NCBI RefSeq assembly: GCF_020386975.1
Contig: NZ_JABFNK010000001.1
Location: 1-64,000, forward strand
Reading direction: 5' to 3'
Length of the DNA: 64,000 bases
Source: Thermococcus bergensis
GTDB lineage: Archaea > Methanobacteriota_B > Thermococci > Thermococcales > Thermococcaceae
A program made the position numbers and the translations under genes. The notes below the pieces were generated by a model. It made no database searches, had not been told where the DNA came from, and saw only the letters and a list, made by a program, of their open reading frames with translations. Shown here one piece after another: positions 27,797 to 36,705 of the stretch (position 1 is its first letter; each line of letters begins with the position of its first letter).

Positions 27797-28350
27797 GGGC
27801 CTTCATAGCGATTGATGTTAACGATAAAGTAAGACAAAAGCTCGTAGGAGCTCAGGAAAAAATAGAAAAAACAAAATCCGCAAAAATCAAATACGTTGAG
27901 CCGGAAAACCTTCACCTTACTCTAAAATTTTTGGGTGAAATAACGGAGGAGCAAGCAGAGGATATTAAAAAACTCCTGGAGCAGATAGCCAAAAAGCACA
28001 GGAAGCACATCGTAAGAGTTAAGGGCATAGGGGTGTTCCCGAGTTACAATTATGTCAGGGTTATCTGGGCTGGACTAGAAAACGATGAAGAGATAAAGAG
28101 GATGGCAAAAGAGATAGACGATGCACTTTTCAAACTTGGTTTTAAGAGAGAAAAGGATTTTGTTTCCCACATAACAATCGGAAGAGTAAAGTTTGTGAAG
28201 GACAAGGTTGAGCTCATGCTGGCGTTGAAAGAACTCGCTAACGAGGATTTTGGAGAGTTTGAGGTCAACGCAATAGAGCTCAAGAAGAGCACCCTAACGC
28301 CAAAGGGCCCGATTTATGAGACAATCGCAAGATTTGAGCTGCAGGATTAG
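27793..28350 (+). CDS. thpR: RNA 2',3'-cyclic phosphodiesterase (2'-5' RNA ligase family)
   Basis: The 185-residue protein has the two H-x-T/S motifs of the 2H phosphoesterase family: [11 protein letters not shown] near residue 40 and [11 protein letters not shown] near residue 122. The family opens 2',3'-cyclic phosphates on RNA and can join tRNA halves in vitro. It is translationally coupled to the phosphoribosyltransferase and precedes the CCA-adding enzyme by 11 bases, so a tRNA-related role is plausible. Confidence 0.92.
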   Translation: MRAFIAIDVNDKVRQKLVGAQEKIEKTKSAKIKYVEPENLHLTLKFLGEITEEQAEDIKKLLEQIAKKHRKHIVRVKGIGVFPSYNYVRVIWAGLENDEEIKRMAKEIDDALFKLGFKREKDFVSHITIGRVKFVKDKVELMLALKELANEDFGEFEVNAIELKKSTLTPKGPIYETIARFELQD

Positions 28351-28361
28351 GTGAAGCATTG

Positions 28362-29711
28362 ATGGAACTCCTGAAAGAAGTTCTAGAGAAGATAAAGCCC
28401 TCAGAAGAGGAAAGGGCTGTAGTAAATGCAGTAACGAAGGAAATAGTTGATATTGCAGAGGAAGAGATAGAGAAAAGAAAGCTTGACGTTACTCCTCGTT
28501 TGGTGGGCTCAATAGCGAAGGACACCTATCTCTCTGGAGACCACGATGTTGATCTTTTCTTGGCGTTTCCTCTCGAAGTCCCTCTTGAGGAGTTAAGGAA
28601 AGCAGGTTTGGAACTTGGAAAAGCCATTGGCAAGAGGCTTGGGAGCTATGAAATAGCCTACGCCGAACATCCATACGTGAGAGCCCTCTACAGGGGCTTT
28701 GAAGTTGACATCGTTCCCTGCTACAATGTGAAAAGCTGGAGAGAAGTAAAGACGGCAGTTGACAGGTCACTGCTCCACACAGAGTGGGTGATAAGTCACT
28801 TAAACGGGAAAAACGATGAGGTGAGACTTCTCAAAAAGTTCTTGAAGGGGATAAACGCCTACGGCAGTGAAGTTTACGTTAGAGGCTTCTCCGGCTATTT
28901 AACGGAGCTTTTGATAATAAAGTACGACTCCTTCATGAACCTTCTTGAAAACGTCGAATTCCTGGGAAAGAGCAAGATAATAGACCTTGAAGGCTGGCTA
29001 AAGAAAGAACCGGAGATAGCTTACAAAACTGTGGAAAGGGAAAAGGAAAGGCCGCTAGTCGTCATAGATCCCGTTGACCCGAGAAGAAACGTTGCCTCCG
29101 CTCTTAGCTGGGAAAAGTTTGGAGTGTTTTATTTTAAAGCCATGGAGTTCATAGAAAGCCCCAGAATTGAGTTTTTCTTCCCATCAAGAGCAAAAGCTGA
29201 AGATTACAAATCCCTGATCAGAGAAAAGGGTACAAACCTTGTTACCCTTCTCTTCCCGAAGCCTGAGCTTGTGGACGATGTTCTCCTTCCTCAGCTTGAG
29301 AGAAGCGCAAAGGGGCTTGAAAAGAGCCTGCGGAGAGAAGGCTTTGAGGTTTTTGACTCAAACTGGGGATACGCTGAGAAGGCGTTCATTATGCTTGAAG
29401 TCGATAGAGTAGAAAGGCCTAGGGTAATCTTAAAACCCGGCCCGGAACTCTTGAGCGAGAGGGCACTCGACTTTTATGCAAAGAACCAGAAGGTCTGGAT
29501 ACGGGGAAAGCAGCTGTACTCGGAGAAAAGGGTTAAGGAAAGCATAGTGGACGTTATCGAAGAGCTTCTCGCCAAAAATCAAGTCGCTCTTGGCAGAAAT
29601 CTAAGGGAGCCAATAAAAAATGCGGAGATTTTAATAAACCTCGTCCCTCCGGAGCTTGAGGAAGAAGCTTACCTCTTCCTCAGCAAAGAAAAATGGAACA
29701 TAAAGGGCTAA
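28362..29711 (+). CDS. cca: Archaeal (class I) CCA tRNA nucleotidyltransferase
   Basis: The 449-residue protein has the nucleotidyltransferase signature GSIAKDTYLSGDHDVDLFLAF near residue 48, with the catalytic aspartates DVD. It adds CCA to tRNA 3' ends. ATG 28362 has GGTGA 7 bases upstream. Length is as expected for the archaeal enzyme. It ends convergently with the GH57 gene, with a 4-base overlap. Confidence 0.95.
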   Translation: MELLKEVLEKIKPSEEERAVVNAVTKEIVDIAEEEIEKRKLDVTPRLVGSIAKDTYLSGDHDVDLFLAFPLEVPLEELRKAGLELGKAIGKRLGSYEIAYAEHPYVRALYRGFEVDIVPCYNVKSWREVKTAVDRSLLHTEWVISHLNGKNDEVRLLKKFLKGINAYGSEVYVRGFSGYLTELLIIKYDSFMNLLENVEFLGKSKIIDLEGWLKKEPEIAYKTVEREKERPLVVIDPVDPRRNVASALSWEKFGVFYFKAMEFIESPRIEFFFPSRAKAEDYKSLIREKGTNLVTLLFPKPELVDDVLLPQLERSAKGLEKSLRREGFEVFDSNWGYAEKAFIMLEVDRVERPRVILKPGPELLSERALDFYAKNQKVWIRGKQLYSEKRVKESIVDVIEELLAKNQVALGRNLREPIKNAEILINLVPPELEEEAYLFLSKEKWNIKG

Positions 29712-31507
29712 AGTTTAGCCCTATGCTCGCACCATTCCCTGTTTTCCCAGTTTCCGTGCATTTCTCCGGGGATGTGTCCAGTATCTGCAACAGCTTTTCT
29801 CAAATCGTAGAGAACTTCTATTGCACTTTTGATATCTTCTGGGAGGTCTTCCTTCCCAACGAAGAGAGCAGCCCTCGTTACCACGTTGTAATCACAGTTT
29901 GGAACTTCACTCTTTAAGCTCTCAAACCACGCTTGTTCACTCGTCTCCCACCCTTCAAGCCCGGGCATCTTGAAAAGCTCGTAATCATAGTAAAGCTGCG
30001 GGAATGCAAGGAGCTTCATATATTCGAGGAGAATGTAGTTTGCCCTCTCGTGCATGTTCTCTTCGATATAAACTTTCATAAGCTCTATCAAAGCTTTGCT
30101 GATTGCGGAGACGTTTCCAAAAGTTACTCTCGTGTCGATGTTCTCCCAGAAGCGCGGGCAGGAGTGGTTGGCGAGCAGCATGATATAGTATATCCTTCCC
30201 AATCTTAAGGCCAGCGTTGGGTCGAGGTCTTTAATGGGTCCCATAACGTACTCAACCGTTGTGTCCATCTCGAAGTACTCATAGTGCTCCCTGAAGAATA
30301 TCCTCGCATATCTAACCAGGAATTCTTTTATAGCATCGATCTCCGCCTCTGGGAGATACTTGCGGATTAAGTCAACAACACCAAATCGTATGCTCCTGTT
30401 GAGCTCTCTGAAAAGCTTTGTGAAGGCATATTTCCAGAGCTGTGAAACCTTATTTCCTTTATAAAGACGGTTAATGACTTTACCGTCTTCTCTTCTCATA
30501 CCAAGCCATCTCATGTCGCTCGTCCTTCCATCTATGCTTAGGTCATAATAGTCGCTCCAGCTTGAATAGTCCTTGACATTGATTCTGAAGTTCTCTGTGC
30601 ATTCTCCCTCAAGCTTTTTGAATTCTTCCCGCTTCTTCTTTCTAATGAACTCCACCGCATTTATCGCTTCAACCCCTTTTTCCTCAAGTCTTGCGACCCA
30701 GCCGAGGAACTTGTCCAGCTGCTGTGGGTTGCTCAGCAAGGCCTCAAGGTCGCTTGCAAGGTAAACCAAATATGGAATCCCTGCATTCTCTTTGAAGACA
30801 TCCACTCTTCCTTCCACAACGGCCCTCACAAGACCGTCAACGTCCAGTGTGTTGAAGGCAAAAGCATCACTTAGCTGGTGATCCCGTCCAAAGACATACG
30901 CTGTTTTATCATCACATTTGTAGGTGTTGCAGGAGAACTTCGCTTGGGGGAGGTGAAGACCCACAAACTGCCGTTCGTCCAAAAGGAATAGTATTTCCTT
31001 CTGCGTGGATTCGGCAACGATTTTAGCTGCTTCTCTCGTTATAACGTTCTCTGGAAGCCAGTAACCAACGACATCTCTATCTTTGATAAAGGGCTCGTAG
31101 AAGTCGAAGGAGATTCTCGCAAGGATTTCCTGTTCAAAGGTGCTGAGATGGGGCACTATTGGGTGAAAGGGTGTTGTCACAACTGGCTCTACCTTGTTCA
31201 TGAGCAGATCGACTATTTCCCCATATATCTTTGGTTTGTATCTTAGAATCATGTAGAGAGTGAACGGCTCAAAATCAACGCTCACAGACCCGGATTTTAG
31301 AGAGCCTAAAGCGTCGCTCGTGTATTCATAGGCTTTGATAACGGTTCTTGTCCAGTTTCTGGACTTTACCTCTACGTCCCTTATCTTCAGAGACACGGGG
31401 CTCAATCGTTCGGAGTATTTTATCGGATCCCACCCCGAGCCATCGTGTATGTATATAACATCCCCGGGCTGGTAAGCATGAAAGTGATATCCAAACTTCT
31501 GGTACAT
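29708..31507 (-). CDS. Glycoside hydrolase family 57-like protein
   Basis: The 599-residue protein begins YQKFGYHFHAYQPGD, the N-terminal H-x-H motif of GH57, and has TTPFHPIVPHL and the nucleophile region GYWLPENVI. GH57 proteins act on alpha-glucans (amylase, branching enzyme, 4-alpha-glucanotransferase). This member is shorter than branching enzymes and its specificity is not evident. No signal peptide is present, so it is cytoplasmic. ATG 31507 has GGGTGAC upstream. Confidence 0.85.
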   Translation of the reverse strand: MYQKFGYHFHAYQPGDVIYIHDGSGWDPIKYSERLSPVSLKIRDVEVKSRNWTRTVIKAYEYTSDALGSLKSGSVSVDFEPFTLYMILRYKPKIYGEIVDLLMNKVEPVVTTPFHPIVPHLSTFEQEILARISFDFYEPFIKDRDVVGYWLPENVITREAAKIVAESTQKEILFLLDERQFVGLHLPQAKFSCNTYKCDDKTAYVFGRDHQLSDAFAFNTLDVDGLVRAVVEGRVDVFKENAGIPYLVYLASDLEALLSNPQQLDKFLGWVARLEEKGVEAINAVEFIRKKKREEFKKLEGECTENFRINVKDYSSWSDYYDLSIDGRTSDMRWLGMRREDGKVINRLYKGNKVSQLWKYAFTKLFRELNRSIRFGVVDLIRKYLPEAEIDAIKEFLVRYARIFFREHYEYFEMDTTVEYVMGPIKDLDPTLALRLGRIYYIMLLANHSCPRFWENIDTRVTFGNVSAISKALIELMKVYIEENMHERANYILLEYMKLLAFPQLYYDYELFKMPGLEGWETSEQAWFESLKSEVPNCDYNVVTRAALFVGKEDLPEDIKSAIEVLYDLRKAVADTGHIPGEMHGNWENREWCEHRAKL

Positions 31508-31562
31508 TATGTCACCCTAAAAGTTTAAAGTCAAGGAGAGTATTAAGAGTTGCGGTGGTTTG

Positions 31563-31847
31563 ATGGAAAAGCTGAAACCGTATCTAGAGGACATAAACCG
31601 AAAAGCGGGTTATGCTGAAGAGCTTTATGGGATTAGAATAAGGTATGTTCCTCTTATAGTGGAGAAAAGAACGATCGTATTTGATAGACAAAGCTTTAAA
31701 ATCAAGGTTTTGGAAGAGGATAGATGTCTTTCCCCGGAGGAAGCTGAGACGCTGGAGGAGAAGATTCTGGAGAACATCAAGAAAGGGATGATAGAGCTCT
31801 ACCTGACGCTCACTTTTGGAGAGGATGTTGGACTCGGGGAAAGCTAA
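31563..31847 (+). CDS. Uncharacterised small protein, 94 residues
   Basis: The ORF reads MEKLKPYLEDINRKAGYAEE, with a strand-rich middle (IRIRYVPLIVEKRTIVFDRQ) and a helical end (EEAETLEEKILENIKKGM). It starts at ATG 31563 and converges on the MoaD-like gene with a 4-base overlap. I do not recognise the family. The compact alpha/beta pattern and good codon use argue that it is real. Confidence 0.6.
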   Translation: MEKLKPYLEDINRKAGYAEELYGIRIRYVPLIVEKRTIVFDRQSFKIKVLEEDRCLSPEEAETLEEKILENIKKGMIELYLTLTFGEDVGLGES

Positions 31848-32065
31848 CCCCCATAAACCACGGGAAGGACTTTCAATGTATCCCCATCGCTTAGTGGATG
31901 GTCTTTTGAGACTTTTCTTTCGTTGAGGATTAAATGATGCTCCGAAGCGCTTATTCTCAGAGTATTGAGAACATCAGCAACAGTAGCTCCGTCTCTGACT
32001 TCCAGTTCAATCTCTGCACCATGTTTTAGGGCAAGCTCGCCATAGAGCCTAACCCGTATCTTCAC
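31844..32065 (-). CDS. MoaD/ThiS-family ubiquitin-like sulfur carrier
   Basis: The 73-residue protein has a beta-grasp pattern and ends in Gly-Gly (LKVLPVVYGG), the residue pair activated by E1-like enzymes for sulfur transfer or protein conjugation (SAMP). The start is GTG 32065 with GGAGGAG upstream, inside the end of the preceding gene. Whether it serves molybdopterin synthesis, tRNA thiolation or protein tagging cannot be decided. A molybdopterin/tungstopterin enzyme is encoded at 41-43 kb. Confidence 0.85.
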   Translation of the reverse strand: MKIRVRLYGELALKHGAEIELEVRDGATVADVLNTLRISASEHHLILNERKVSKDHPLSDGDTLKVLPVVYGG

Positions 32066-32375
32066 GTTTGAGCTCCTCCAAAAACTGCTTTAGCTTTTCA
32101 TATATCTCTTCAGGGGCTTCTTTTAAGGGTGAAGCCTTTATTTTGGGCTTTTCCAGTCCAATAATCAGTTTTTCAAAGAATTCGATGGCATTTTCTAGTG
32201 CCTCCTCCTCGGTGGCTCCAGGGGGGATGTCGTTGTCGAAGTAATACCAGCTATCGTTTTCCTTATCGTATAGAGCTAAACTTGGGAACCATTCCCCACA
32301 TTCTCCCCCTATGCTGAGCTCAATCATGAGCTTGTCGTTTTCGAGAAAACCCTGCCTAAGCTTCTCACGCCACAT
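32049..32375 (-). CDS. Uncharacterised protein, 108 residues
   Basis: I choose ATG 32375 (MWREKLRQGFLENDKLMIEL) because GGTGGAG lies 5 bases upstream; a longer ORF to 32426 begins inside the upstream gene. The protein contains GECGEWFPSLALYDKENDSW and a helical C-terminus. It overlaps the MoaD-like gene by 17 bases and so is probably co-translated with it. I do not recognise the family. Confidence 0.65.
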   Translation of the reverse strand: MWREKLRQGFLENDKLMIELSIGGECGEWFPSLALYDKENDSWYYFDNDIPPGATEEEALENAIEFFEKLIIGLEKPKIKASPLKEAPEEIYEKLKQFLEELKREDTG

Positions 32376-32419
32376 ATACTCCACCAGGAAAAAGGTGAGA
32401 AAAGAGAGTTTAAAAACTT

Positions 32420-32752
32420 TTAACACTTTTCAAACTCGACCTTTGTTGGAGTTGGATTGGCCAAGTTATCGGAAACCGGGCAGCGTTCCTCAACTTGCTC
32501 AAGCCACTTCTTGAGGGTTTCTTCATCAGCGTCTGTCTTTACTTTAACTTTGACTTTGATCTCTTTATATCCTGCTCTCTCGTTACCCTGTCCATAGAGC
32601 TTTCCGGGGTTGAAGACACCTTCAACCTCAACTTTCAGGTCTTCAATGTTTATTCCCATATCCTTGGCTACAAGAGTTGCGACAATATTGAAACATCCTG
32701 CAAGGGCTGCGAGAACGTAGTCTATTGGACTCGGGGCTTCCGTTCTGCCTAC
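32420..32752 (-). pseudogene. OsmC-family protein, N-terminus removed by the IS607 element
   Basis: The frame reads VGRTEAPSPIDYVLAALAGC, then FNIVATLVAKDMGINIEDLK and so on to VEERCPVSDNLANPTPT. This is the conserved core of OsmC/Ohr-type peroxide-resistance proteins, with both usual cysteines (AGC and RCP). The first 45-50 residues, including the N-terminal strands, are absent. The frame is cut exactly where the TnpB gene ends. The missing part is not on the other side of the element, which instead carries the end of EndoQ. A residual product could start at ATG 32659 but would lack one active cysteine. Confidence 0.85.
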
Positions 32753-33930
32753 CAGTAAAGTGCGTGTAGGGTGTTAATTTCGTAACGGGTAGGCTTCCCT
32801 CCTCCCGTCTTCATCGGAGGGCTTTCGGGGGGAACGGGAACTCCCCACATCTTCAGGGCTTTCAAACGAATATTCCACGAGCCGACCACATCACGGTCAG
32901 CCTCAAAACCACAATTCGAGCACTTTAAAACCCTGTGCCCATTCGGGACTAGCTTCCCCCCACATATCGGACACAGGGATGAAGAGTAAGCAGGATCAAC
33001 AAAAACGACACTCACACCCTTTAACTTGGCTTTATACTCGATAATGGATTGAAGCTTTCTAAAACTCCACCTGTGCAAGCGACCATTCAACTCAGCAGAG
33101 TATCTGACTGAGTCTCTAATATTAGTCAAATCCTCAAGGGCAATACAACCATAATTCTCTGCCAGTTCAACAATCTTGGTTGCTAACTTGTGATACAAGT
33201 CATTTAGTCTGTTCCTTTCTCTTTCGCCATACTTTTCCAAAAGCTCTTTTCTCTTTTTACCCGTTTTTAGCTTCTTCTGAATTCTCCTCCTCTTCAAGAA
33301 ATAACCCGTTCTAATTTCCCTCTCGTGAGTAATGATCTGGATAAAGTTCCCATCTGGAAGGCTGAGGGTTACATTATTCTCGTTCAAGTCCACACCAACG
33401 ACGGCTTTTGACTCTCTGACTTCAACTTCCTTTGAGAACACCACGTGGAGAAAAACTCCTTTTGGATTTTTAACCAGCCAGGCTTGTCCTATTTTCCACT
33501 CCCTAAACTTCTCGTGGTACTTTGCACGATAAAACTCCAGTTCCAGCCTTCTACTTGGAGTTGAGAGTTTAATAAATCCTCCTTCAATGTCGAGTTTGAA
33601 GAGGTGATCATCAAGCATTATCACTTTTTTCTTGAAAACAGGCTTTCCATTAGCTTTTCCTTTTCTCTTCCTCTTCCTGTAACTCTTGTAGATTGAGGTA
33701 GCCATTTGGCAGGCCGTGTAAATGTAGTGGCTTGGGAGTTCTGGGTACTGCTCCCGAAGGCTTTTGTACGTCTCTTTCTTCAACCGGTAGAAGCTCGTAA
33801 TGTTGTTCTCAAAAACATAATCAAGGAGTAAATTTACAATATCAGAATAAAGGGAGAAGAGGTCTTCTAACCCTTCAGGTTCTGTTTTGAGTTTGAATTT
33901 TGCCGTGAGTTTAATAGTCTCTGAGGGCAT
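32749..33930 (-). CDS. tnpB: TnpB, RNA-guided nuclease of an IS607-type element
   Basis: The 393-residue protein has the RuvC residues D (VVGVDLNENNVTLSL), E (CIALEDLTNIRD) and D (GFEADRDVVGSWNIRL). It also has the zinc ribbon CPICGGKLVPNG with LKCSNCG. All are intact, so it is likely an active nuclease guided by an RNA from the element's right end. The stop codon lies at the element border, so the guide scaffold must be encoded within the 3' part of this gene, and the guide would read into the OsmC remnant. It overlaps tnpA by 20 bases. Confidence 0.92.
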   Translation of the reverse strand: MPSETIKLTAKFKLKTEPEGLEDLFSLYSDIVNLLLDYVFENNITSFYRLKKETYKSLREQYPELPSHYIYTACQMATSIYKSYRKRKRKGKANGKPVFKKKVIMLDDHLFKLDIEGGFIKLSTPSRRLELEFYRAKYHEKFREWKIGQAWLVKNPKGVFLHVVFSKEVEVRESKAVVGVDLNENNVTLSLPDGNFIQIITHEREIRTGYFLKRRRIQKKLKTGKKRKELLEKYGERERNRLNDLYHKLATKIVELAENYGCIALEDLTNIRDSVRYSAELNGRLHRWSFRKLQSIIEYKAKLKGVSVVFVDPAYSSSLCPICGGKLVPNGHRVLKCSNCGFEADRDVVGSWNIRLKALKMWGVPVPPESPPMKTGGGKPTRYEINTLHALYW

Positions 33931-34591
33931 TCTTTACCGCCTCGACAAGGCGTTTTTTCTTGTGAGAACGGGCACCATAGAGTTTTCCAGCAAAGGAAGT
34001 AACAATTGCTAACAAGTCCTCAACAAGTTCCTTTTCTGGCGTTTTCTCTTCATCATCAAAGATTACTTCAACCTCAACCCCGTGAGAGTTAAAGTATTGC
34101 TCAAGGTATTTGAATCCAAAGCGGGTGAGCCTGTCTTTGTACGTTATAACGACTTTTGTTATTTCCCCACTTTCAACGAGTTTGAAGAGTTGTTTCAGTC
34201 CTTTTCTATTCTCGTTTAGTCCTGAAGAAATGTCTGTGATGATTTTTGCAACTTGGTAGCCTTTTGATGCGCAGTAGTTTTTGAGGTATTCGACTTGTCT
34301 CTCAAGGTCTTGTTTTTGGTCTCGGCTTGAGACTCTGGCGTAAATTACAACCTTGTCGGGGATTTTGCCTTCGAGGAGTCTTTTAATCTCGCTTTCCGGG
34401 ATGCGGTATTCTTTTCCAACCCTGTATGCTTTAATCTCTTCCGTCTTGATTTTCCTGATTAATGTTGGCTTGCTAATGCCAAGGAGCTGTGCCGCTTTTC
34501 CCGTCCTATAAAGCTTCATACTGCACACCCTTATTACAAACAATGACACAAAATATATAAACTTTACGATTTTAACCATTTAGAAAACAGC
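32750..34591 (-). mobile_element. IS607-type element with TnpA and TnpB
   Basis: The element carries a serine-recombinase TnpA with a MerR-like N-terminus and an intact TnpB. Its left border lies in the truncated EndoQ gene at GGTGGAGGG (34592-34600) and its right border in the truncated OsmC gene next to GGTAGG. IS607 elements insert at GG without target duplication, which fits. Because the two flanks are different genes, insertion was accompanied or followed by a deletion. Confidence 0.85.
33911..34519 (-). CDS. tnpA: IS607-family serine recombinase TnpA
   Basis: The protein of about 202 residues starts at ATG 34519 after GGGTGTG. Residues 1-45 are a MerR-type helix-turn-helix (MKLYRTGKAAQLLGISKPTL). 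The catalytic domain follows, with the nucleophile serine in VVIYARVSSRDQKQDLERQ and the arginines in TYKDRLTRFGF. It cuts and joins DNA through a covalent serine link. The frame is intact. Confidence 0.93.
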   Translation of the reverse strand: MKLYRTGKAAQLLGISKPTLIRKIKTEEIKAYRVGKEYRIPESEIKRLLEGKIPDKVVIYARVSSRDQKQDLERQVEYLKNYCASKGYQVAKIITDISSGLNENRKGLKQLFKLVESGEITKVVITYKDRLTRFGFKYLEQYFNSHGVEVEVIFDDEEKTPEKELVEDLLAIVTSFAGKLYGARSHKKKRLVEAVKNALRDY

Positions 34592-35716
34592 CCCTCCACC
34601 CGGGATTACGATAAGCTTTTCATTCCTGAAAGCCCAGATTGCCTTGGCTATGTCATCTCCAACCAGTTTGGCAATGCTCCTTATTGGAACGTCAACCAAA
34701 ACGGAAATTTCACTGCCGAACTCCCTAAGCAGTCTTTCCCATACACTTTTGACGGCTTTGGTTTCGACTCCCTTGTTGAGAACCATGGCAATTATTTCTG
34801 CAAGAGGTGCCAGATGGAGGTAGGGAGGTCTATCCTCCGGTCGTTCATTCGTATCAGCCAGCTCAAGTATCCTATCGTGTACTCCCTTCTTTATAACCCC
34901 TCCGCAGACCTCGCATCTCCAGTTTAACCTCTTCGCATCTTCGAGACGGTATTTGGTATAACATTTCGAACATGCAGTTAGGTGATACTTTCCAAGCCTC
35001 GGGTCAAGTCCAGCGTTTAGGACTATTTTCCTCCCGCCCCGCTTTAGAATGGCCTTTTTAACTTCATCAAACGTCGCATCCTCAATCTCAAAGCGGTTGA
35101 ACTCCCTCCCAAGTCTGTGAGGCATTGGAGAATGAGCATCGCTATTGCTCAGGTAGGTGAGTTTGTGGTGTGCTTTGATTCTATCCGCCATCTCAGAATC
35201 GGCAGAAAGCCCAAGTTCAAGGAAGTGGACCTTAGCGTCGCCATATGCCTCTTTGAGGCTGTTGTACTCCTTATAAAGGGCTGTCCATGGGGTAAATGAG
35301 TGGGCCGGGCCTATCAAAACGTCGAGTTCGTTAGCAAGGTCGGCTATCTCAGCCGCGCTTAGGTTCACATGAGATCTCCCCTCACTTTCAATATCTTTTG
35401 AATATGGTTTGAGCCTTTCCCTCATTTCTCTCACGGCATCAATTGAGGGAAAAATTAGCAAGTGGTGCACCCTTCTGTTGTCTTCAACCTCAGCCGTAAG
35501 GAGAAACCTCACACCTTTTATCTCGTAGCTTCCCCCATCTACTTTTTGAGCAGACCTTAAAAGTTCTTTCTCCCATTGAGGGTTTAAAATGTCTCCAGTC
35601 CCTACGATTCCGAGACCTTTGAGCTTTGCGTTCTCAGCCAGAAGAGGGAATGTCATTAACTTTGAGACTGCCTTGGAATAGCGGGAGTGGATGTGCAGAT
35701 CAGCATCAACTATCAT
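34580..35716 (-). CDS. Endonuclease Q-like PHP protein, C-terminus truncated
   Basis: The 378-residue protein has a PHP domain (DADLHIHSRYSKAVSK, GTGDILNP, IGPAHSFTPW, SNSDAHSP) and a four-cysteine zinc site (CSKCYTKY, RCEVCGG). This is the arrangement of archaeal EndoQ, which nicks DNA 5' to deaminated bases. The native protein, as I recall it, has about 45 more residues with a PCNA-binding motif. Here it ends at VIPGGGAVF exactly at the IS607 border. The catalytic core is complete, so a nuclease uncoupled from PCNA is possible. ATG 35716 has GAGGTG upstream. Confidence 0.85.
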   Translation of the reverse strand: MIVDADLHIHSRYSKAVSKLMTFPLLAENAKLKGLGIVGTGDILNPQWEKELLRSAQKVDGGSYEIKGVRFLLTAEVEDNRRVHHLLIFPSIDAVREMRERLKPYSKDIESEGRSHVNLSAAEIADLANELDVLIGPAHSFTPWTALYKEYNSLKEAYGDAKVHFLELGLSADSEMADRIKAHHKLTYLSNSDAHSPMPHRLGREFNRFEIEDATFDEVKKAILKRGGRKIVLNAGLDPRLGKYHLTACSKCYTKYRLEDAKRLNWRCEVCGGVIKKGVHDRILELADTNERPEDRPPYLHLAPLAEIIAMVLNKGVETKAVKSVWERLLREFGSEISVLVDVPIRSIAKLVGDDIAKAIWAFRNEKLIVIPGGGAVF

Positions 35717-35743
35717 AAAAGCACCTCAAAAGAAAAGGAAAAA

Positions 35744-36529
35744 TCAAAGGTAGCCTCTATCTTCTTCCTCATGGCCTGGTTGTGGAAGCTGCTGCTCAAA
35801 CATCGCCCTCTGCATTTCTTGGACTTTTCTAAGAATCTCTTCGGTTTCTTTTGCCCTCTCATCGAGAGCGCTCATGTCTATCTCTAAATTGAGAACCTGC
35901 GCAACGACGCTTAGGACTGCTTTGGCAGCTTTCGCATCCACTATGTAACCAAGGCTTTCTCCAAGGAAGCATGCCCCTCTCATTCCCCTGAGCTTTCCTA
36001 TGCCCAAGAGCAAACCTGCTGCTCCAACTATTGCTCCTCCTTCGTCTTCCCTAAACACAACAGGTAGGTGTTTGTATTTCTCCTTTGTTTCCAAATCGGT
36101 GAAAGAGGCTAAAACCCTTGGCTCCCCTTCAAGCTCTGGAACCTGGTAACCGCCCATGGTGATTATCTCCCTCGTTCCAAACTGCTCTACAAAGTCGAGC
36201 ATCTTTCCAACAACTTCAAAGTGTCCATAGCTGTCGGTTGGAGGTACTTGAGTGTCTCCGGTGATTATTATCAAATCTCTGTGCTCATCATCGGGACTCT
36301 TCCAGTAATAGAACTCATTTCTCATCAAATCCACTGTCGAATCTTTTTTCACTATGACTTGGTGCATGAAGTGAGGAGAGTAAAGCTCAGCGAATTTCTT
36401 TGCCTTAAGTTCTTGAATTAAATGTTCTGCAGCCAGCTTACCAACTAAACCAATTCCCGGGAGACCTTCAATAAAGACCGGGTCGTATATGTCGGGCTTT
36501 TCATAAACAACTATCATCGTTTCCTTCAT
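35744..36529 (-). CDS. PAC2-family protein, proteasome assembly chaperone-like
   Basis: The 261-residue protein has the PAC2 pattern: [20 protein letters not shown] near residue 20, [10 protein letters not shown] near residue 121 and [16 protein letters not shown] near residue 165. Archaeal members (PbaB type) assist proteasome assembly. ATG 36529 follows GGGGTGA and overlaps the nop10 stop (ATGA), so it is the last gene of the operon beginning at aIF2-alpha or further upstream. Confidence 0.88.
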   Translation of the reverse strand: MKETMIVVYEKPDIYDPVFIEGLPGIGLVGKLAAEHLIQELKAKKFAELYSPHFMHQVIVKKDSTVDLMRNEFYYWKSPDDEHRDLIIITGDTQVPPTDSYGHFEVVGKMLDFVEQFGTREIITMGGYQVPELEGEPRVLASFTDLETKEKYKHLPVVFREDEGGAIVGAAGLLLGIGKLRGMRGACFLGESLGYIVDAKAAKAVLSVVAQVLNLEIDMSALDERAKETEEILRKVQEMQRAMFEQQLPQPGHEEEDRGYL

Positions 36530-36705
36530 TTTTTCACCCCGATACCAAGTAGTTCCCTCTTAAGTCTCCTCCTATATTCTCCATATGGATCCTCCGGGGA
36601 AAACTTAGGAGGATGAGCTGATTTAGTTTTTTCTCCACAAACCGGGCAAATATCCTTTAGTGTGTATCTGCCACATTTTGGACATTTTTTAATTCTGAAC
36701 CTCAT
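36526..36705 (-). CDS. nop10: Nop10, H/ACA ribonucleoprotein subunit
   Basis: The 59-residue ORF reads [20 protein letters not shown] and contains [20 protein letters not shown]. This is the zinc ribbon and linker of archaeal Nop10, which binds Cbf5 in pseudouridylation complexes. The start overlaps the end of the aIF2-alpha gene by 4 bases and the stop overlaps the PAC2 start. The gene order aIF2-alpha, nop10, PAC2 is typical of Thermococcales. Confidence 0.95.
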   Translation of the reverse strand: MRFRIKKCPKCGRYTLKDICPVCGEKTKSAHPPKFSPEDPYGEYRRRLKRELLGIGVKK

